Part shown: piece after piece, positions 11,778-22,425 of the stretch
How positions within the stretch are numbered: the first letter of the stretch is position 1
Layout: the number at the start of each line of letters is the position of its first letter
Source: Bedellia somnulentella
Taxonomy: Eukaryota; Arthropoda; Insecta; Lepidoptera; Bedelliidae
DNA length: 64,000 bases
NCBI GenBank assembly: GCA_963576735.1
Contig: OY755177.1
Location: 14,818,001 to 14,882,000, forward strand
Direction of reading: 5' to 3'
Position numbers and translations under genes: made by a program
The notes under the pieces: model-generated
Told to the model about the DNA's origin: nothing
Databases searched by the model: none
The model's input: only the letters and a program-made list of their open reading frames with translations

Positions 11778-13788
11778 GCGGCCTAGTGGCTGCGCTGCGC
11801 ACAGGAACATGGATTTATAATTTTAATATTCAAAATACAGTGCACAGTGGTGAAACACAAGTGTCTATGTACAAACACAGGAATACAATTTAACAAGATT
11901 GACACCAGAATAATTGAAACTGGATTATTTAAATTTGAAGAATGTTACATATAGCCAAGCCTGAAGGACCAATACTTTAACCTAAACGGACACACCCAGG
12001 ACCGAAAAATGGGACCAACTTGCTTTCCATTGAGTGACGTGGTTATCACCTTGAAAATGTTATGCTGTGCGCGAATATTTTATAATGTTGAGTGACTGGA
12101 AATGACAATCAGTGGTACGGTGCGTAATTAGTAATTATAACAAGATTTATGTATTTAAAAATGATTAGCTAGTTTTACATATAAGATAATGAAACGTTAA
12201 GTTTAGTACTCCTTATTTTTATGGTTTTAGGTTAATAATATTTTTTAGTAAAGATATTTAAATATATATTAACGTAGAGAGATACCGATTTAATTAAAAT
12301 TTAAGTCAACATTTAATTAGTATACTTATGATTTAGCGCTAATATTAGAAGGATTAATCATTCGTGAACTATGTAGTTACTGAATAAATAAACCAATAAT
12401 GTCTCGTGTATTACATGAACGATTCTCTTTTAAAAAGATTTTCATTTAATGTGTTATGAGATCGTCTTGGCTACGGCTTATTTATGAAAAAATAACATAA
12501 ATATTTAAACATTAAATTTATATAAAGCATAATGAGAACAAATTGATTTCAATATTATAATGTAATTAATAACGGAAATGTTATTTAAAAAAATGATACT
12601 AGGTTTTCGGATGGTAAAAAATGAAAAGAAATATGAGAGTAAAGACGAATGAATTTAATAGTTTATAAATGAATTTAAGCAAAAGGTTCATAGAATGGCG
12701 AAAATAAGAGTATTGAGTTGAAATGATGTTTGTTGCTAGGCTGAAATTTGCGTATGTTTTTGTGTGCGATGGAAGTGATAGCGTTGCATACATATACGGC
12801 ATGAAGAATTCTATGAAGTCATCGCTGTGTGTGGTATGATTGTGATGGTTAGGTGATGTGATTGTTATGATTAAAAAAGGTAATGGAATGTAGCCAAAGT
12901 AAGTATGATGGATTTGAAAGTTTATGAAATGTAGTTTGTAGTATGGTAGTTTCAATTGATAAGTTTTTGATGTTCATTTGACTTGATCACTCAAATGTTA
13001 TTTCGATTATTTACCAATTGATAACGAAATATGGAATGTAAGAATAACGGAAGGTTTTTGAAAGTAGTATATTAAGTCATACAAGGTACACCAAGGTACA
13101 AAGCAGATCTCTGAATCCTTTTTATCTGATCACGACGCGGTTGAATACCCTTCGTGAAGAAAATTGGACACCAAAAGAGTGTTAAAAGAGAGAGACTGTA
13201 GAATAAGCAAATGAATGCGCATATTATATAATAAAAAAAAAATGTACCTTGAAATTAAATAAAATGAATGAATTTAATATTATGTAAAAGGGCGGCCGAC
13301 CCAATAATTATATTAGTGTATCTCGATAAGAAATGAAATATAAATAAAAAATATGACTTGAGAAGGAAGCATGGTTGTCCACAGCTATTTTAAATATATG
13401 ATAAAAATATAAGAGGAACATTATAAAAAATAAATGAAATATAATTAAGTTAATGACTATTGTGAAGGAGAAATGTATAAAAAAAATATATGTGGTAATA
13501 GTACTATGACATGTCTTTAAAAAAATTACTTGATTGTGATTACGCGGCAAATCGTTTGGCCTACGATTTGTTTGATTATCCCGGATTTTACAAAAAGATT
13601 TAATTAAGTATTATAGTTAAGTTTTACTAAATAGATAAATGAGTCCTAAAAAGTATAAAATTAAATTTTATTTTATTCGATATTTCATTCTTATTGATAT
13701 TATATTCTTATGATTAGATTAATGAATATTAATTTGTTTAAAAAATATGTTAATGATAAATATTTTTTTTGTTTGCAAAGGGGGAAGG

Positions 13789-13913
13789 TGTAGTGAAGTG
13801 CGAGTGCATCTTGTCCCCCTCTTGCTATTATATATTGTATGTTAGTCTTAAGTCTTTAGCAGTAATAAACGTATATCCAACAAGTACACTCGTCTATCAA
13901 TTACATCATTGCA
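13789..13913 (+). repeat. 3' LTR, 125 bp
   Basis: Starts 'tgtagtgaagtgcgagtgca' and ends 'ttacatcattgca'. The polypurine tract at about 13775-13788 precedes it. The many differences from the 5' LTR contrast with the near identity of the flanking duplicated DNA. Confidence 0.9.
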
Positions 13914-14184
13914 ACCACCTAGAACCCATGTTACGCCTTACCTGAACACTAATAAGATGTTAAATCTCGAAGCAAGGAGAAAGCTACATCTATCTACGCT
14001 TCTTTTCGGTGTTATAAAAACCCAGATCCCCAAATACTTATTTGAGAAACTGATATGGTCTCGGACAGTGTCACAGTACCATACGCGCGGTCACTCACAT
14101 CTATTGGTAACTCCTAAACATCGGACCACGGCCTTCCGAGGAAGCTTTAGATACGCGGCTTCGAAATGCTGGAACGACTTATAA
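13914..14184 (+). pseudogene. LINE RT C-terminus (duplicated part)
   Basis: The last ~90 codons of the LINE at 8165-9219, from 'PPRTHVTPYLNTNKMLN' to 'CWNDL'. Its 5' side is the LTR end, so it has no RT core. Confidence 0.9.
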
Positions 14185-14740
14185 AAATATATTCTACAAC
14201 ATTTAAATTATAATAACTCTTCTATTTTTTGTACGCGATATCTATCTATTAATATATTCCGACTTATCATTTATCGCATTGTAAATTACACCTATTAAAT
14301 TCTGTATGTATTATATCATATTATCTATCTATTTTTATAAGCTTTACTATATTTATTCATTGGTATGTGCTTGCGTAAATTTTGTTAGTATTTCAAATGT
14401 TGTTGCTTATGAAATAAAACATTATTATTATCACTTTTATACGTTACTATCTAACTTTGTAATTATTATTTTTATTTAAATTTGGCGGTGTCGGCTGAAA
14501 ACCAGCGTGTCTCGGAACGGTCTGAGTCCCGTTCCAGACACACATGCTGAGACGATACCCTTTTGGCAATGTACATTTATTTCTTTTCATGTTTTTTTTT
14601 TTCTTTTTATATCTTTGTGTTTTTATTCTTATTACGTTTCATTTTGTTTTTGTGTGTGTTTGTTAATTTGCCAAATAAATGTCTTTTACTTTTACTTTTA
14701 CTTTTTATTTGGAAAAAAAAACTTTAAACGACTTTACTAA

Positions 14741-15000
14741 GACATACATACATACATACATATACTCACGGCTGTAAATCCCTTAACGGGGTAGCCAGAG
14801 CCTTGGAATGAGAAATTCCTCAGCCACTTTTGGAAGTTAATTGGGGAAAAGATGGTAATAATAAATGTTTTTGGTGACGGGTCTCCAACCACATCGCCCA
14901 AAAATCACTTAAAAAGCCCCTATACCCTTAGTCGCCTCTTACGATCACCCACGGGTAGAAATGGGGTAGTGTTATTCTAAGCCGACACTACACGGCAAGA
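14741..15000 (-). repeat. Family T repeat (duplicated copy)
   Basis: Same as 9776-10035, carried along by the segmental duplication. It is therefore not an independent insertion. Confidence 0.9.
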
Positions 15001-15014
15001 CACTTATAACAATA

Positions 15015-15248
15015 CATACATTCATATACTCACGCCATTAGTTCCCATTGGGGTAGGCCGCCTATCGAGCTCCACTTCGTACGATTCTGACAAACCTCCC
15101 TAGCTTCGTTTACATCCATCAATCTTTTCATACATGCTCTTTTATTCTTCATACTACGGACGCCTGCCTTTTTGAGCACACTCTCAATTTGGTCCAAGTG
15201 TGTTCTCCGTGGTCGTCCTCTACTAATATTACCATCCACACTTATCAA
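15015..15248 (-). pseudogene. RTE LINE tail (duplicated copy)
   Basis: Same as 10050-10283, including the same frameshift, so it came with the duplication. Confidence 0.88.
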
Positions 15249-15534
15249 CTAGACAAAGAACAGTGAACATGAAATATACAAGTTTTTGTAGCGAATAAAA
15301 TATAAGAACACAATAATAAAATTTAGCAGTAACTAAGTTTGTATCACGTCGTTAAATAATTTAAGACCCGTGTGTTTTGTAACGTCGTCGCAGTTCTGTT
15401 TTGTAATAGACTATATTAATTTTAGTGAGAAATAAACCTAATTTATATTACTATTCTTAAAGTAGAAAGCAAAATTATATTATTTTTGTTAATTTACGTA
15501 AGATACCAATGTAGTAGGTAATAAATATTATTAA

Positions 15535-15645
15535 AGAGCGACCTCGGAGGACACATTTGAACCAAATAGAGTGTGATCGTCATAAAGCAGGCGTCCGAAG
15601 TATGAAGAGTAAAAGAGCAAGCATGAAAAAAATATGTCAGTCAAA
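15535..15645 (+). pseudogene. RTE LINE degenerate tail (duplicated copy)
   Basis: Same as 10570-10680. Just downstream, copy 2 carries a 15-bp tandem duplication ('tgtaaatttaataaa') that is absent from copy 1. Confidence 0.7.
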
Positions 15646-15840
15646 GAAAAAAATTCTAATTGTAAATTTAATAAATGTAAATTTATTATCATTTCTCATA
15701 CAAAAAGTAACAATCCGTGTCTTTTTCGCGATGCAATAGTAGACTTATTTGAGAGCAGAAGGATATAAGCAGCCACTTATCGTCACTAATGAACTCACCT
15801 GGCTTTACACTTTAACAGGCATCATGCTTATACATATTAT

Positions 15841-17223
15841 ACGGCGGTGATTGTGCCTCTATATAAAGGAAAGGGGTCACACCAAGAGGCTAAAAACTAC
15901 CGCGGCATCAGCTTACTCAGCATTGTTGGTAAATTGTATGCTAAGGTACTGATTGAAAGAGTGATGAATGAAACTGATGAGAAAATATGGGATGTGCAAG
16001 CGGGATTTAGGAAAGGAATGGGATGTATGGATCAAATCTTCTCTCTAAGGAGCATCACTGAAAAGTTCTTAGCTAAGAACCAAAAGGTGTATTGCTCCTT
16101 CATTGATTTAGAGAAGGCGTATGATAGGGTGGTAAGAAAGTGTTTATGGGAGGTGTTATCCAAGTTCGGTTTGGGGAGTCAACTTATACGTGCATTGGTA
16201 TCACTCTATGAGGATTCTAGTGCATGTGTAAGAGTAAACGGGGAAAACACTGACTGGTTCGGAATCTCTAGGGGTGTCCGACAGGGATGTGTAGCTTCTC
16301 CGTGGCTCTTCAATTTGTTCTTGGATGACTGTTTGACTGAGTTGCGTGAAAGTGATTATGGACTAAGGATGGGTAGATTCATCATTAAATGCCTTTTGTA
16401 TGCTGACGATCAAGTGCTACTTGCATCATCGGCAGAAGAGTTGCAAGAGATGATGAATATTGCATGTGAGTCTTTTGTAAGAAAGGGAATGAGGGTGAAT
16501 GTGGATAAGACCAAAACGATGGTTTTTGAGAGACAGGAAGATGTGACAGAATGCGTGATTGCGATTGATGGTAAGGATGTGGAACAGGTGAAGGAGTTTG
16601 TATATCTGGGAAGTTTGTTTACAAGGGATGGAAAATGTGATGAAGACATTGAAAGAAGAGTGAAAAAGGGTAATGCGGTAAATGGAGCAATGAATAGCCT
16701 AATGATCAGTCAATCGGTGTCTGAAAAGGCCCGAATGGCTGTGCATGATGCTGTTCTTGTTCCTACGCTTATGTATGGAAGCGAATGTTGGGTGTGGCAG
16801 AAGAAGCATGAGAGCAGAGTGAATGCAGTAGAGATGAGGTCCCTCAGAAAAATTTGTAATGTTAGATTGTGTGACCGAGTGAGAAATAGCGTTATTCGTG
16901 AAAAGTGTGGTGTGAAAGATGATATTGTAAGAAAGATAGAAAAAGGAATGTTGAGATGGTTTGGGCACATAGAGAGGATGGATGATAGAAAATTGGTAAA
17001 AGGGGTCTACAGAGCTAGTGTGGATGGTACAGTTAGTAGAGGACGACCACGGAGAACACACTTGGACCAAATTGAGAGTGTGCTCAAAAAGGCTGGCGTC
17101 CGAAGTATGAAGAATAAAAGAGCATGCATGAAAAGATTGATGGATGTAAACGAAGCTAGAGAGGTTTGTCAGGATCGTACGAAGTGGCGATCGATAGTCT
17201 CTGCCTACCCCAATGGGAATTAA
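15841..17223 (+). CDS. RTE-clade LINE reverse transcriptase, 5'-truncated
   Basis: Open for about 460 codons to a TAA stop. Given 5' truncation, the frame begins mid-protein at 'TAVIVPLYKGKG' with no real start codon. RT motifs in order (rough residues from 15847): 'NYRGISLLS' ~17, 'FIDLEKAYDRV' ~85, 'RGVRQGCVASPWLFNLFLDD' ~142, catalytic 'YADDQVLLA' ~185, and 'VKEFVYLGSLF' ~250. The C-terminal part has 'LMYGSECWVW', 'RWFGHIERM' and 'SRGRPRRTHLDQ', which fit RTE-type elements from memory. The apurinic endonuclease domain is missing, so this copy cannot retrotranspose alone. Its frame is otherwise undamaged, so it is young. Product: reverse transcriptase for target-primed copying of LINE RNA in the nucleus. 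Confidence 0.85.
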   Translation, partial: TAVIVPLYKGKGSHQEAKNYRGISLLSIVGKLYAKVLIERVMNETDEKIWDVQAGFRKGMGCMDQIFSLRSITEKFLAKNQKVYCSFIDLEKAYDRVVRKCLWEVLSKFGLGSQLIRALVSLYEDSSACVRVNGENTDWFGISRGVRQGCVASPWLFNLFLDDCLTELRESDYGLRMGRFIIKCLLYADDQVLLASSAEELQEMMNIACESFVRKGMRVNVDKTKTMVFERQEDVTECVIAIDGKDVEQVKEFVYLGSLFTRDGKCDEDIERRVKKGNAVNGAMNSLMISQSVSEKARMAVHDAVLVPTLMYGSECWVWQKKHESRVNAVEMRSLRKICNVRLCDRVRNSVIREKCGVKDDIVRKIEKGMLRWFGHIERMDDRKLVKGVYRASVDGTVSRGRPRRTHLDQIESVLKKAGVRSMKNKRACMKRLMDVNEAREVCQDRTKWRSIVSAYPNGN

Positions 17224-17262
17224 TGGCGTGAGTATATGTATGTATGTATGTATGTATGCTTA
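17224..17262 (+). repeat. RTE 3' end with (ATGT)n tail
   Basis: The 3' UTR is only about ten bases, 'tggcgtgagtatatg', and then five ATGT units. A very short 3' UTR ending in a simple repeat is a usual RTE trait. The same end closes Family T copies. Confidence 0.85.
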
Positions 17263-17574
17263 TACAATGTTTTGAGGGATACTGTATAGCATATATATAT
17301 AGTGTGTGATGTATGTCTGTGAGTATGTGATGGTAGTCCAGGTATTTTGAAATAAGACTTCCGCGTCATAAAACATGATAAGAGTCGGATAAGATAGTAT
17401 TATAAGACATTAAGAATAAGCAGTATTTATTTGGTACGAAGATACAATAGATAATATATAATAAGTAATAAACTAACTACTACGCTACTCGATATCAGTT
17501 TCAAGTCATTATTGTACTTACTTTTGGACTAACTTAACTTGTTCTGTGTACTACGTTCGTACGGCCTTAAATAC
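17263..17574. other. no gene seen
   Basis: AT-rich sequence with 'atatatatagtgtgtgatgt' and no motif that can be assigned. Confidence 0.5.
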
Positions 17575-17781
17575 ATACATACATATATACTCACGCCATC
17601 AGTTCCTGATGGGGTAGGCTGAGATTATCGATCGCCTCTTTGTACGATCTTGCTCCTACTCTGCTGTAGCTTCATTTAAATCCATCAATCTTTTCATACA
17701 TGCTCTTTGATTCTTCATACTACGGACGCCTGTCTTTGGAGCACACTGTCTATTTGATCTAAATGTATCCTCCGAGGTAAA
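17575..17781 (-). pseudogene. RTE LINE tail, worn
   Basis: Reverse-oriented RTE 3' end: 'actcacgccatcagttcc', 'atccatcaatcttttcatac' and 'catactacggacgcc' match the terminal codons of the ORF at 15841-17223. Many substitutions are present. It is 5'-truncated after about 200 bases. Confidence 0.8.
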
Positions 17782-17959
17782 TACACATATTTTTTAATCC
17801 ACTTGAATACACTTAATAGCTTGGGTTCACAAAATAATATTAAATATTCATCACAGCGCCTGAAGTATTATTAGAACAAACTGAAAACAAAACTGAACTT
17901 ACGTCGAACAAATTCCAAGTCGGCTCAACCTTTCCTCATCTTATTAGAATAAGATAAAT

Positions 17960-18180
17960 CGTTTACGCCGTACATTCCTAAGGGCGTGACAGAGGTACTA
18001 ATTGTTCTGAAAAACTCAACTCTCCATTTACACCGTAAAGCTTCGAAGGGGGGCAGAGGTACTAATACTTCTAATCACGTGATATTTTGGTCACCTGGTA
18101 TTTGGAGTACCCACGTTTTGCTTGGACATGTCAGTGGAACTACGAGACAAACGGCAGGCATATCATCGTTTTGTAAAAAT
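17960..18180 (-). repeat. Family C SINE fragments
   Basis: Two reverse-oriented pieces side by side: 'agggcgtgacagaggtacta' near 17982 and 'ggggggcagaggtactaata' near 18050. The second continues to 'gagtacccacgttttgcttg'. The tRNA head is absent. The repeated start suggests one copy landed in or next to another. Confidence 0.7.
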
Positions 18181-18197
18181 ACTGTGTGTGTATATAG

Positions 18198-18450
18198 CTG
18201 TGTAGTGTCGGCTTAGAATAGCACTACCCCATTTCTTCCGGTGGGTGTACGTAAGAGGCGACTAACGGTATTGGGGCTTTTAAGCAATTTTTGGGCGATG
18301 CGGTTGGAGACCCATCACCAACAACCTTTATTTTACCATCTTCTCCCCACTAAACTTTCCAAAAGTGGCTGAGGAATATTTATTCCTTAGCTCTGGCTAC
18401 CCCATCTAGGGATTAATAGCCGTGAGTATATGTATGTATGTATGTAAAAA
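18198..18450 (+). repeat. Family T repeat, full length
   Basis: Runs from 'gctgtgtagtgtcggcttag' through 'tttttgggcgatgcggttgg' and 'ccaaaagtggctgagga' to 'agccgtgagtatatgtatgt' plus ATGT units. This is one of the best copies for defining both ends. Confidence 0.92.
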
Positions 18451-18619
18451 TACAGTCTCATTACTAAGTACAAATTAGCCGTCTGGGTTTCCTCACGCTG
18501 TTTTCTCTATCGTTATCAACTTTCATAAATTGTTCTGGACAACATGTGATATTTTACTACGTACCCCTTTTCCCGAGCAATGTGCTGATGGCAGGCCTAT
18601 ATCACGATTATATAAGAAT

Positions 18620-18740
18620 ACACTGTCTCACCTCACAGCCCATATAATGTCCCCACTAAGGGGCTCGAGCCTATCCTATATAGGGTGATTTGGACGTACT
18701 TGAAGCAAAGCGAATAACCGCGAGACCACGGAGGCAGTCA
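18620..18740 (+). repeat. degenerate lepidopteran-type repeat
   Basis: 'cacagcccatataatgtccc', 'ctaaggggctcgagcctatc', 'tatagggtgatttgg' and 'gaccacggaggcagtcaaac' recur in the same order at 4005-4110 in part. Identity as a worn SINE or LINE tail is from memory. Confidence 0.4.
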
Positions 18741-19374
18741 AACTCACAAATAGTCATATACAATACACTGTCAAATGACTAATTATAACCAAGTTTTATG
18801 GGTTTCCTCACTGTCACAACTTTGATAAATGCAATGATTACACATACGAGACCTGAATCGCGACTCGAACTCGAGCCTCTCAACATTTCAGTTGATGCTA
18901 TTTCTATATTGAACTACCAAGGTTACGGTTAAGTAACTATGATTTTCTTATCATTTAATTGATTGACATTACCAGAGACATTTAATCCCTTGATATACCG
19001 TATTCGTTAATGCTATTAAAGTCAGTTTCTTCTTACTTTCACTTTTTACAGTTTATTTTTATGAAAAACGGCATTTGCAAGCGTTTTAAGCGTTTCAAGT
19101 CGAGGTTTATACCGGTAAGCTAACAAAGTCATATAGCTCATATAATAAGTATAAAACTAAACCACTACTGAAATGTACATAAAAAAGCAGTATACAATAT
19201 TATTATGTACGGTTTCAAAATACTTCATAAACAAGAAATCCATACAAGTAGCGGATATATTAAGTTCCTTTGCAAACCACGTCTTTTTGTCGCGCCGGGT
19301 CAGCGTAAGTATGAGGATTCACGTTTTTTGTCCCCAAAACCAAGAATAATAAATGACAAAACATTATTGCACAA

Positions 19375-19618
19375 CTAATAAATAAAAGATAAATAAAGGA
19401 AAGAAAGATTTTGACACCGGCGGGGTTCGAACCCGCGACCTCGGGTATACGCCCCCGTCGCTCTGCCAATTGAGCTACAATGTCGATGACTTCAAGTGCG
19501 AAATTGTTCTATCCTTTGTTTGTTTTTCACTTTTTAAGAAGTGTTTGCGTTCCCTTCCTCCGAATTTTTTACAAATTCGAAAATTTACTTTCCTTTATTT
19601 ATCTTTTATTTATTAGTA
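19375..19618 (-). repeat. tRNA-like element with inverted ends
   Basis: Inverted ends of about 30 bp: 'actaataaataaaagataaa' on the left and its complement on the right. Between them, on the minus strand, lie 'ccgaattttttacaaattcg'-type DNA, an 'aaaggatagaacaatttcgc' block, and a tRNA-like unit at 19413-19484. A sister copy is at 34974-41062, split there by the gypsy insertion. Flanks beyond the right end ('aatccccacatgaggttttc') are shared too, so the true unit may be longer. Confidence 0.75.
19413..19484 (-). ncRNA. tRNA-like SINE head (pseudo-tRNA)
   Basis: 72 nt with a 7-bp acceptor stem (GACATTG with CGGTGTC, two G-U pairs), D stem GCTC/GAGC, A box 'tagctcaattgg', T arm GCGGG-TTCGAAC-CCCGC and B box 'gggttcgaacc'. 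The anticodon arm does not form a normal 5-bp stem with a 7-nt loop (only CGGG/CCCG pairs), so it is probably a pol III promoter relic, not a working tRNA. Confidence 0.65.
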
Positions 19619-20116
19619 TTAATCCCCACATGAGGTTTTCATATCAAAGACATTCAAATTATTATTGCACAACGTTAACTGATCAATAAATATTTGACAT
19701 TTAACTCGATCCTAGGGGCTATCATATTTTCTATACCTTAAATTAACTAGGCGATATGTAATCTAAATTATATATTAACACTAAACAAAAATTTTGCTAT
19801 AAAGTCTGCTTCTGCTTCTGAAATAATAAAATTTGAATAAATTATTTCAGAAGAAAAATCAACTTTTCTTTGTTTGTACTGGTCGCATTTGCTTCATTAA
19901 GCTGAGTCAGTAAATTTCTTAAAGATATTATGCAAGGCTCCCCGCCTGCTGCGGAATTTTGATTTAGGCGGAATGTTTTACAATACTTTGTAAAGAATAT
20001 TCAATTAATGAAGAAGTAGGCTGCAATAAAGTTAAAAATATTATGTTTAAAATATTGCAACATTACACGAAATATTAAGATAAAATATTGTTTTTCTTTT
20101 GTTTGTTTATTGTTTT

Positions 20117-20276
20117 GGTGTCCGAAGTACGAAGAATAAAAGAGCATGTATGAAAAGATTGATGGATGTGAATGAAGTTAGAGAGGTTTTCCAGGATCGT
20201 ATAAAGTGGCGATCGATAGTCTCTGCCTACCCCAATGGGAACTAACGGCGTGAGAATATGTATGTATGTATGTAGA
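20117..20276 (+). pseudogene. RTE LINE tail
   Basis: The last ~40 codons of the RTE frame from 'tccgaagtacgaagaataaa' through 'gcgatcgatagtctctgcct', then the stop and 'ggcgtgagaatatgtatgta'. 5'-truncated; only a few changes from the copy at 15841-17223. Confidence 0.88.
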
Positions 20277-20334
20277 AACAAAACGTATTAACTGGTGCTT
20301 ATAAAAATTACACTAAACTACTACGTCTTAGGAG

Positions 20335-20587
20335 TGAAGTGTCGGCTTAGAATAGAACCACCCCATTTCTACCTGTATGTGATCGTTAGAGGCGACTTAG
20401 GGTACCGGGGCTCCTTAAGTAGTATTGTGGGCAACGTGGTTGGAGACCCATCACCAGCAATTATTTAATATTACCAACTTTTCCCCACTCAACTTCGAAA
20501 ACTGGCTAAGGAATTTCTTATTCCAAAGCACTGGCTACCCCTTTTAGGGATTTGTATCCGTGAGTATATATATGTATGTATGTTCTA
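20335..20587 (+). repeat. Family T repeat
   Basis: 'gaagtgtcggcttagaatag' to 'tccgtgagtatatatatgta'. Worn in the middle ('ggcaacgtggttggagaccc') but complete at both ends. Confidence 0.88.
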
Positions 20588-20797
20588 CTTCTTCTCGTGA
20601 CTTCTGAATAATTTACACAACTATATTGAGGCAAATCTTCATACCTGTATTTAGGAATGTAAATTTGTGCGGACGGAGTAGTGTGAACTTTTGCACACAC
20701 AAATATAAATGACGATTATAAAAATATTCAATAATAAAAATGCACTAATTAAAAAAAGATCAAATTTTTTATTTATTTTGTACCAAACATATGTATA

Positions 20798-20990
20798 TTT
20801 TGAAGTCTATAACTCCCTAGACGGGGTAGCCAGAGTTAAGGAATTAGAAATTCCTCAGCCACTTTTGGAAAGTTTAGTGGGGAAAAGATGGTAAAATAAA
20901 GGTTGTTGGTGATTGATGGGTCTCCAACCCGCATCGCCAAAAATACCTTAAAAACCCCAACACCGTTAGTCACCTCTTACGCACACTAAC
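20798..20990 (-). repeat. Family T repeat, head-truncated
   Basis: Reverse copy with 'actccctagacggggtagcc', 'cctcagccacttttggaaag' and 'gggtctccaacccgcatcgc'. It ends in the region of 'agtcacctcttacgcacac', so the head is lost. Confidence 0.85.
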
Positions 20991-21439
20991 GTTAGCTAAA
21001 GATAATTTTTTGTACTAAAGATTGCTTTGTTTAATAAATTTGTATGTGAAGTTAACACATGTGGGAAGTAACTCAAAATTAACACTCTTTTTTATGGAAT
21101 ATAATTTTCGCTGTGATATTTGCAATGTATATCTTTGTCAAAGGAAAACGAGCAAGATGGTACACATTTCACGATAACATTTGCTCATATTGAACGGAAA
21201 TGAAAAGATAACATAAGGTACTACCGATGTGCTGATAGGTTTTGGAGGAAAGCTTCGAAAATGAATTCTTTTTTGTTAAAATATAATTTTGAGTAATGTC
21301 ATGCTACAAGGAAAATTGAATAATATTAGAAAAAATATATTTTCCGATTTCTGAGAAAAGACAAGTACTCTTATTCAAAGTTGTGTAAATAATGTTTTAG
21401 TTTGACGTTAGCCTTATTTTTATTTTTAACAAAATGGGT

Positions 21440-21586
21440 AACAATCACACTGGCGAAATTCCAGAGTTTTGGTTGACTATCACAAAGGAAGCAAGAAGTA
21501 ACTATTATAAACAAATCGCATTGGCGAAATTCCAGAGTTTTGGTTGACCATCACAAAGGAAGCAAGAAGTAACTATTATAAACAAA
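21440..21586 (+). repeat. tandem duplication, two ~71-bp units
   Basis: 'ggcgaaattccagagttttg' occurs at 21452 and again 71 bp later. The whole unit, down to 'aactattataaacaaa', is repeated with few changes. No reading frame crosses it. Confidence 0.9.
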
Positions 21587-21730
21587 GGTACCAGAAACAT
21601 ACCATAAAAACATACCATCACCTCTTCTGAAGACTTTCGAAGTTTATTTTAAATTTAGCATTTCCATGGGAATATTTGTATGACTACTTATTTTAATAAG
21701 TATATCTACGTAATAACAATTATTTATATA

Positions 21731-22425
21731 CAGGATGCCAATCAGGTGACATTATTTTTGTCTTTTTAGATAGCCTGTACCGAGACCTATCCAAAACACC
21801 CCATGTATGTTCAGCGATTATTGATAGTTTTCAAGTTATATTTTTTTTTGAAAATTTAGAGATTACCTAGATTTTTCAAGAAATCGTCAAAAAAAGAAAC
21901 TAAAATGATTTCTGGCTTTTATTTTTTCCGTTATTATATCCAATATTAAGCCTTTTTTCATTTCCAATAAAGAAAACCTGTACATCCGAACAATAATTTA
22001 GTACATTTTGAGCACAAAGTTTGAAATCACTGTTTTTTGTCAGGAGAGCAAAAATTTCAAAATAAAATTAAAAATACTTATGCCTGGTTCTGCTCACAAA
22101 ATTTTTGCTCTCCTGACAAAAACAGTGATTTCAAACTTTGTGCTCAAAATGTACTTAATTATTGTTGGGATGTACAGGTTTTCTTTATTGGAAATGAAAG
22201 TAGGCTTAATATTGAGTAAAATTACGGAAAAAATAAAAGCCAGAAATCATTGTAGTTTCTTTTTTTGACGATTTCTTGAAAAATCTGGATAATCTCTAAA
22301 TTTTCAAAAAAAAAAATCATATCTTGAAAAATATCAATAATTGCTGAACATACATGGGGGTGTTTTGGATAGGTCTCGGTACAGGATATCTAAAAAAAAA
22401 TAACGTCACCCGATTGGCCACCCTG
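21731..22425. mobile_element. foldback MITE with ~330-bp inverted arms
   Basis: Left end 'caggatgccaatcaggtgac' and right end 'gtcacccgattggccaccct' plus g are inverted copies, and the match continues inward for most of the element. The centre is around 22060-22090. The TA dinucleotide flanks both ends, as expected for Tc1/mariner-type target duplication. No protein is encoded. The two reading frames across it are mirror images of one arm. The transposase that moved it is not in this window. Confidence 0.8.

Larger units (their letters stand above)
11642..13913 (+). mobile_element. non-autonomous LTR retrotransposon (TRIM/LARD-like)
   Basis: A 2272-bp unit bounded by related LTRs that begin TG and end CA. 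A primer-binding-site-like 'tggcgaccctgccag' follows the 5' LTR at once, and the polypurine tract 'gcaaagggggaagg' stands right before the 3' LTR. The 2-kb interior has no gag or pol reading frame; the longest frames are low-complexity and antisense. So it must borrow proteins. No target-site duplication is present: left flank 'gtttgtttg' and right flank 'accaccta' are unrelated. Instead the flanks are the two edges of the 2.7-kb duplication. Superfamily is unclear; BEL/Pao or gypsy relatives use similar primer sites. Confidence 0.85.
13914..16620 (+). repeat. segmental duplication, copy 2
   Basis: Repeats 8949-11640 at an offset of 4965 bp, rising to 4980 after the 15-bp insertion near 15661-15680. 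It begins exactly one base after the CA end of the 3' LTR, and it continues without break into the rest of the RTE ORF. Confidence 0.95.

Noticed and set aside
12599..12955. Minus-strand 118-codon frame inside the LTR element
   Set aside because: Antisense to the element, low-complexity (His, Phe, Ile, Tyr runs), and no Gag or Pol motif.
11642..13913. Simple target-site insertion of the LTR element into the RTE ORF
   Set aside because: The right flank is not the continuation of the RTE ORF and no duplicated target is present; the flanks are the duplication edges.
16699..17070. Antisense frames of 80-120 codons over the RTE ORF
   Set aside because: Shadows of the sense reverse-transcriptase frame with no independent features.
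19413..19484. A functional tRNA gene
   Set aside because: The acceptor, D and T arms form, but the anticodon arm does not, and a sister copy lies within a repeated element.
22008..22268. Overlapping frames of 60-86 codons
   Set aside because: They read through the two arms of the foldback and mirror one another.
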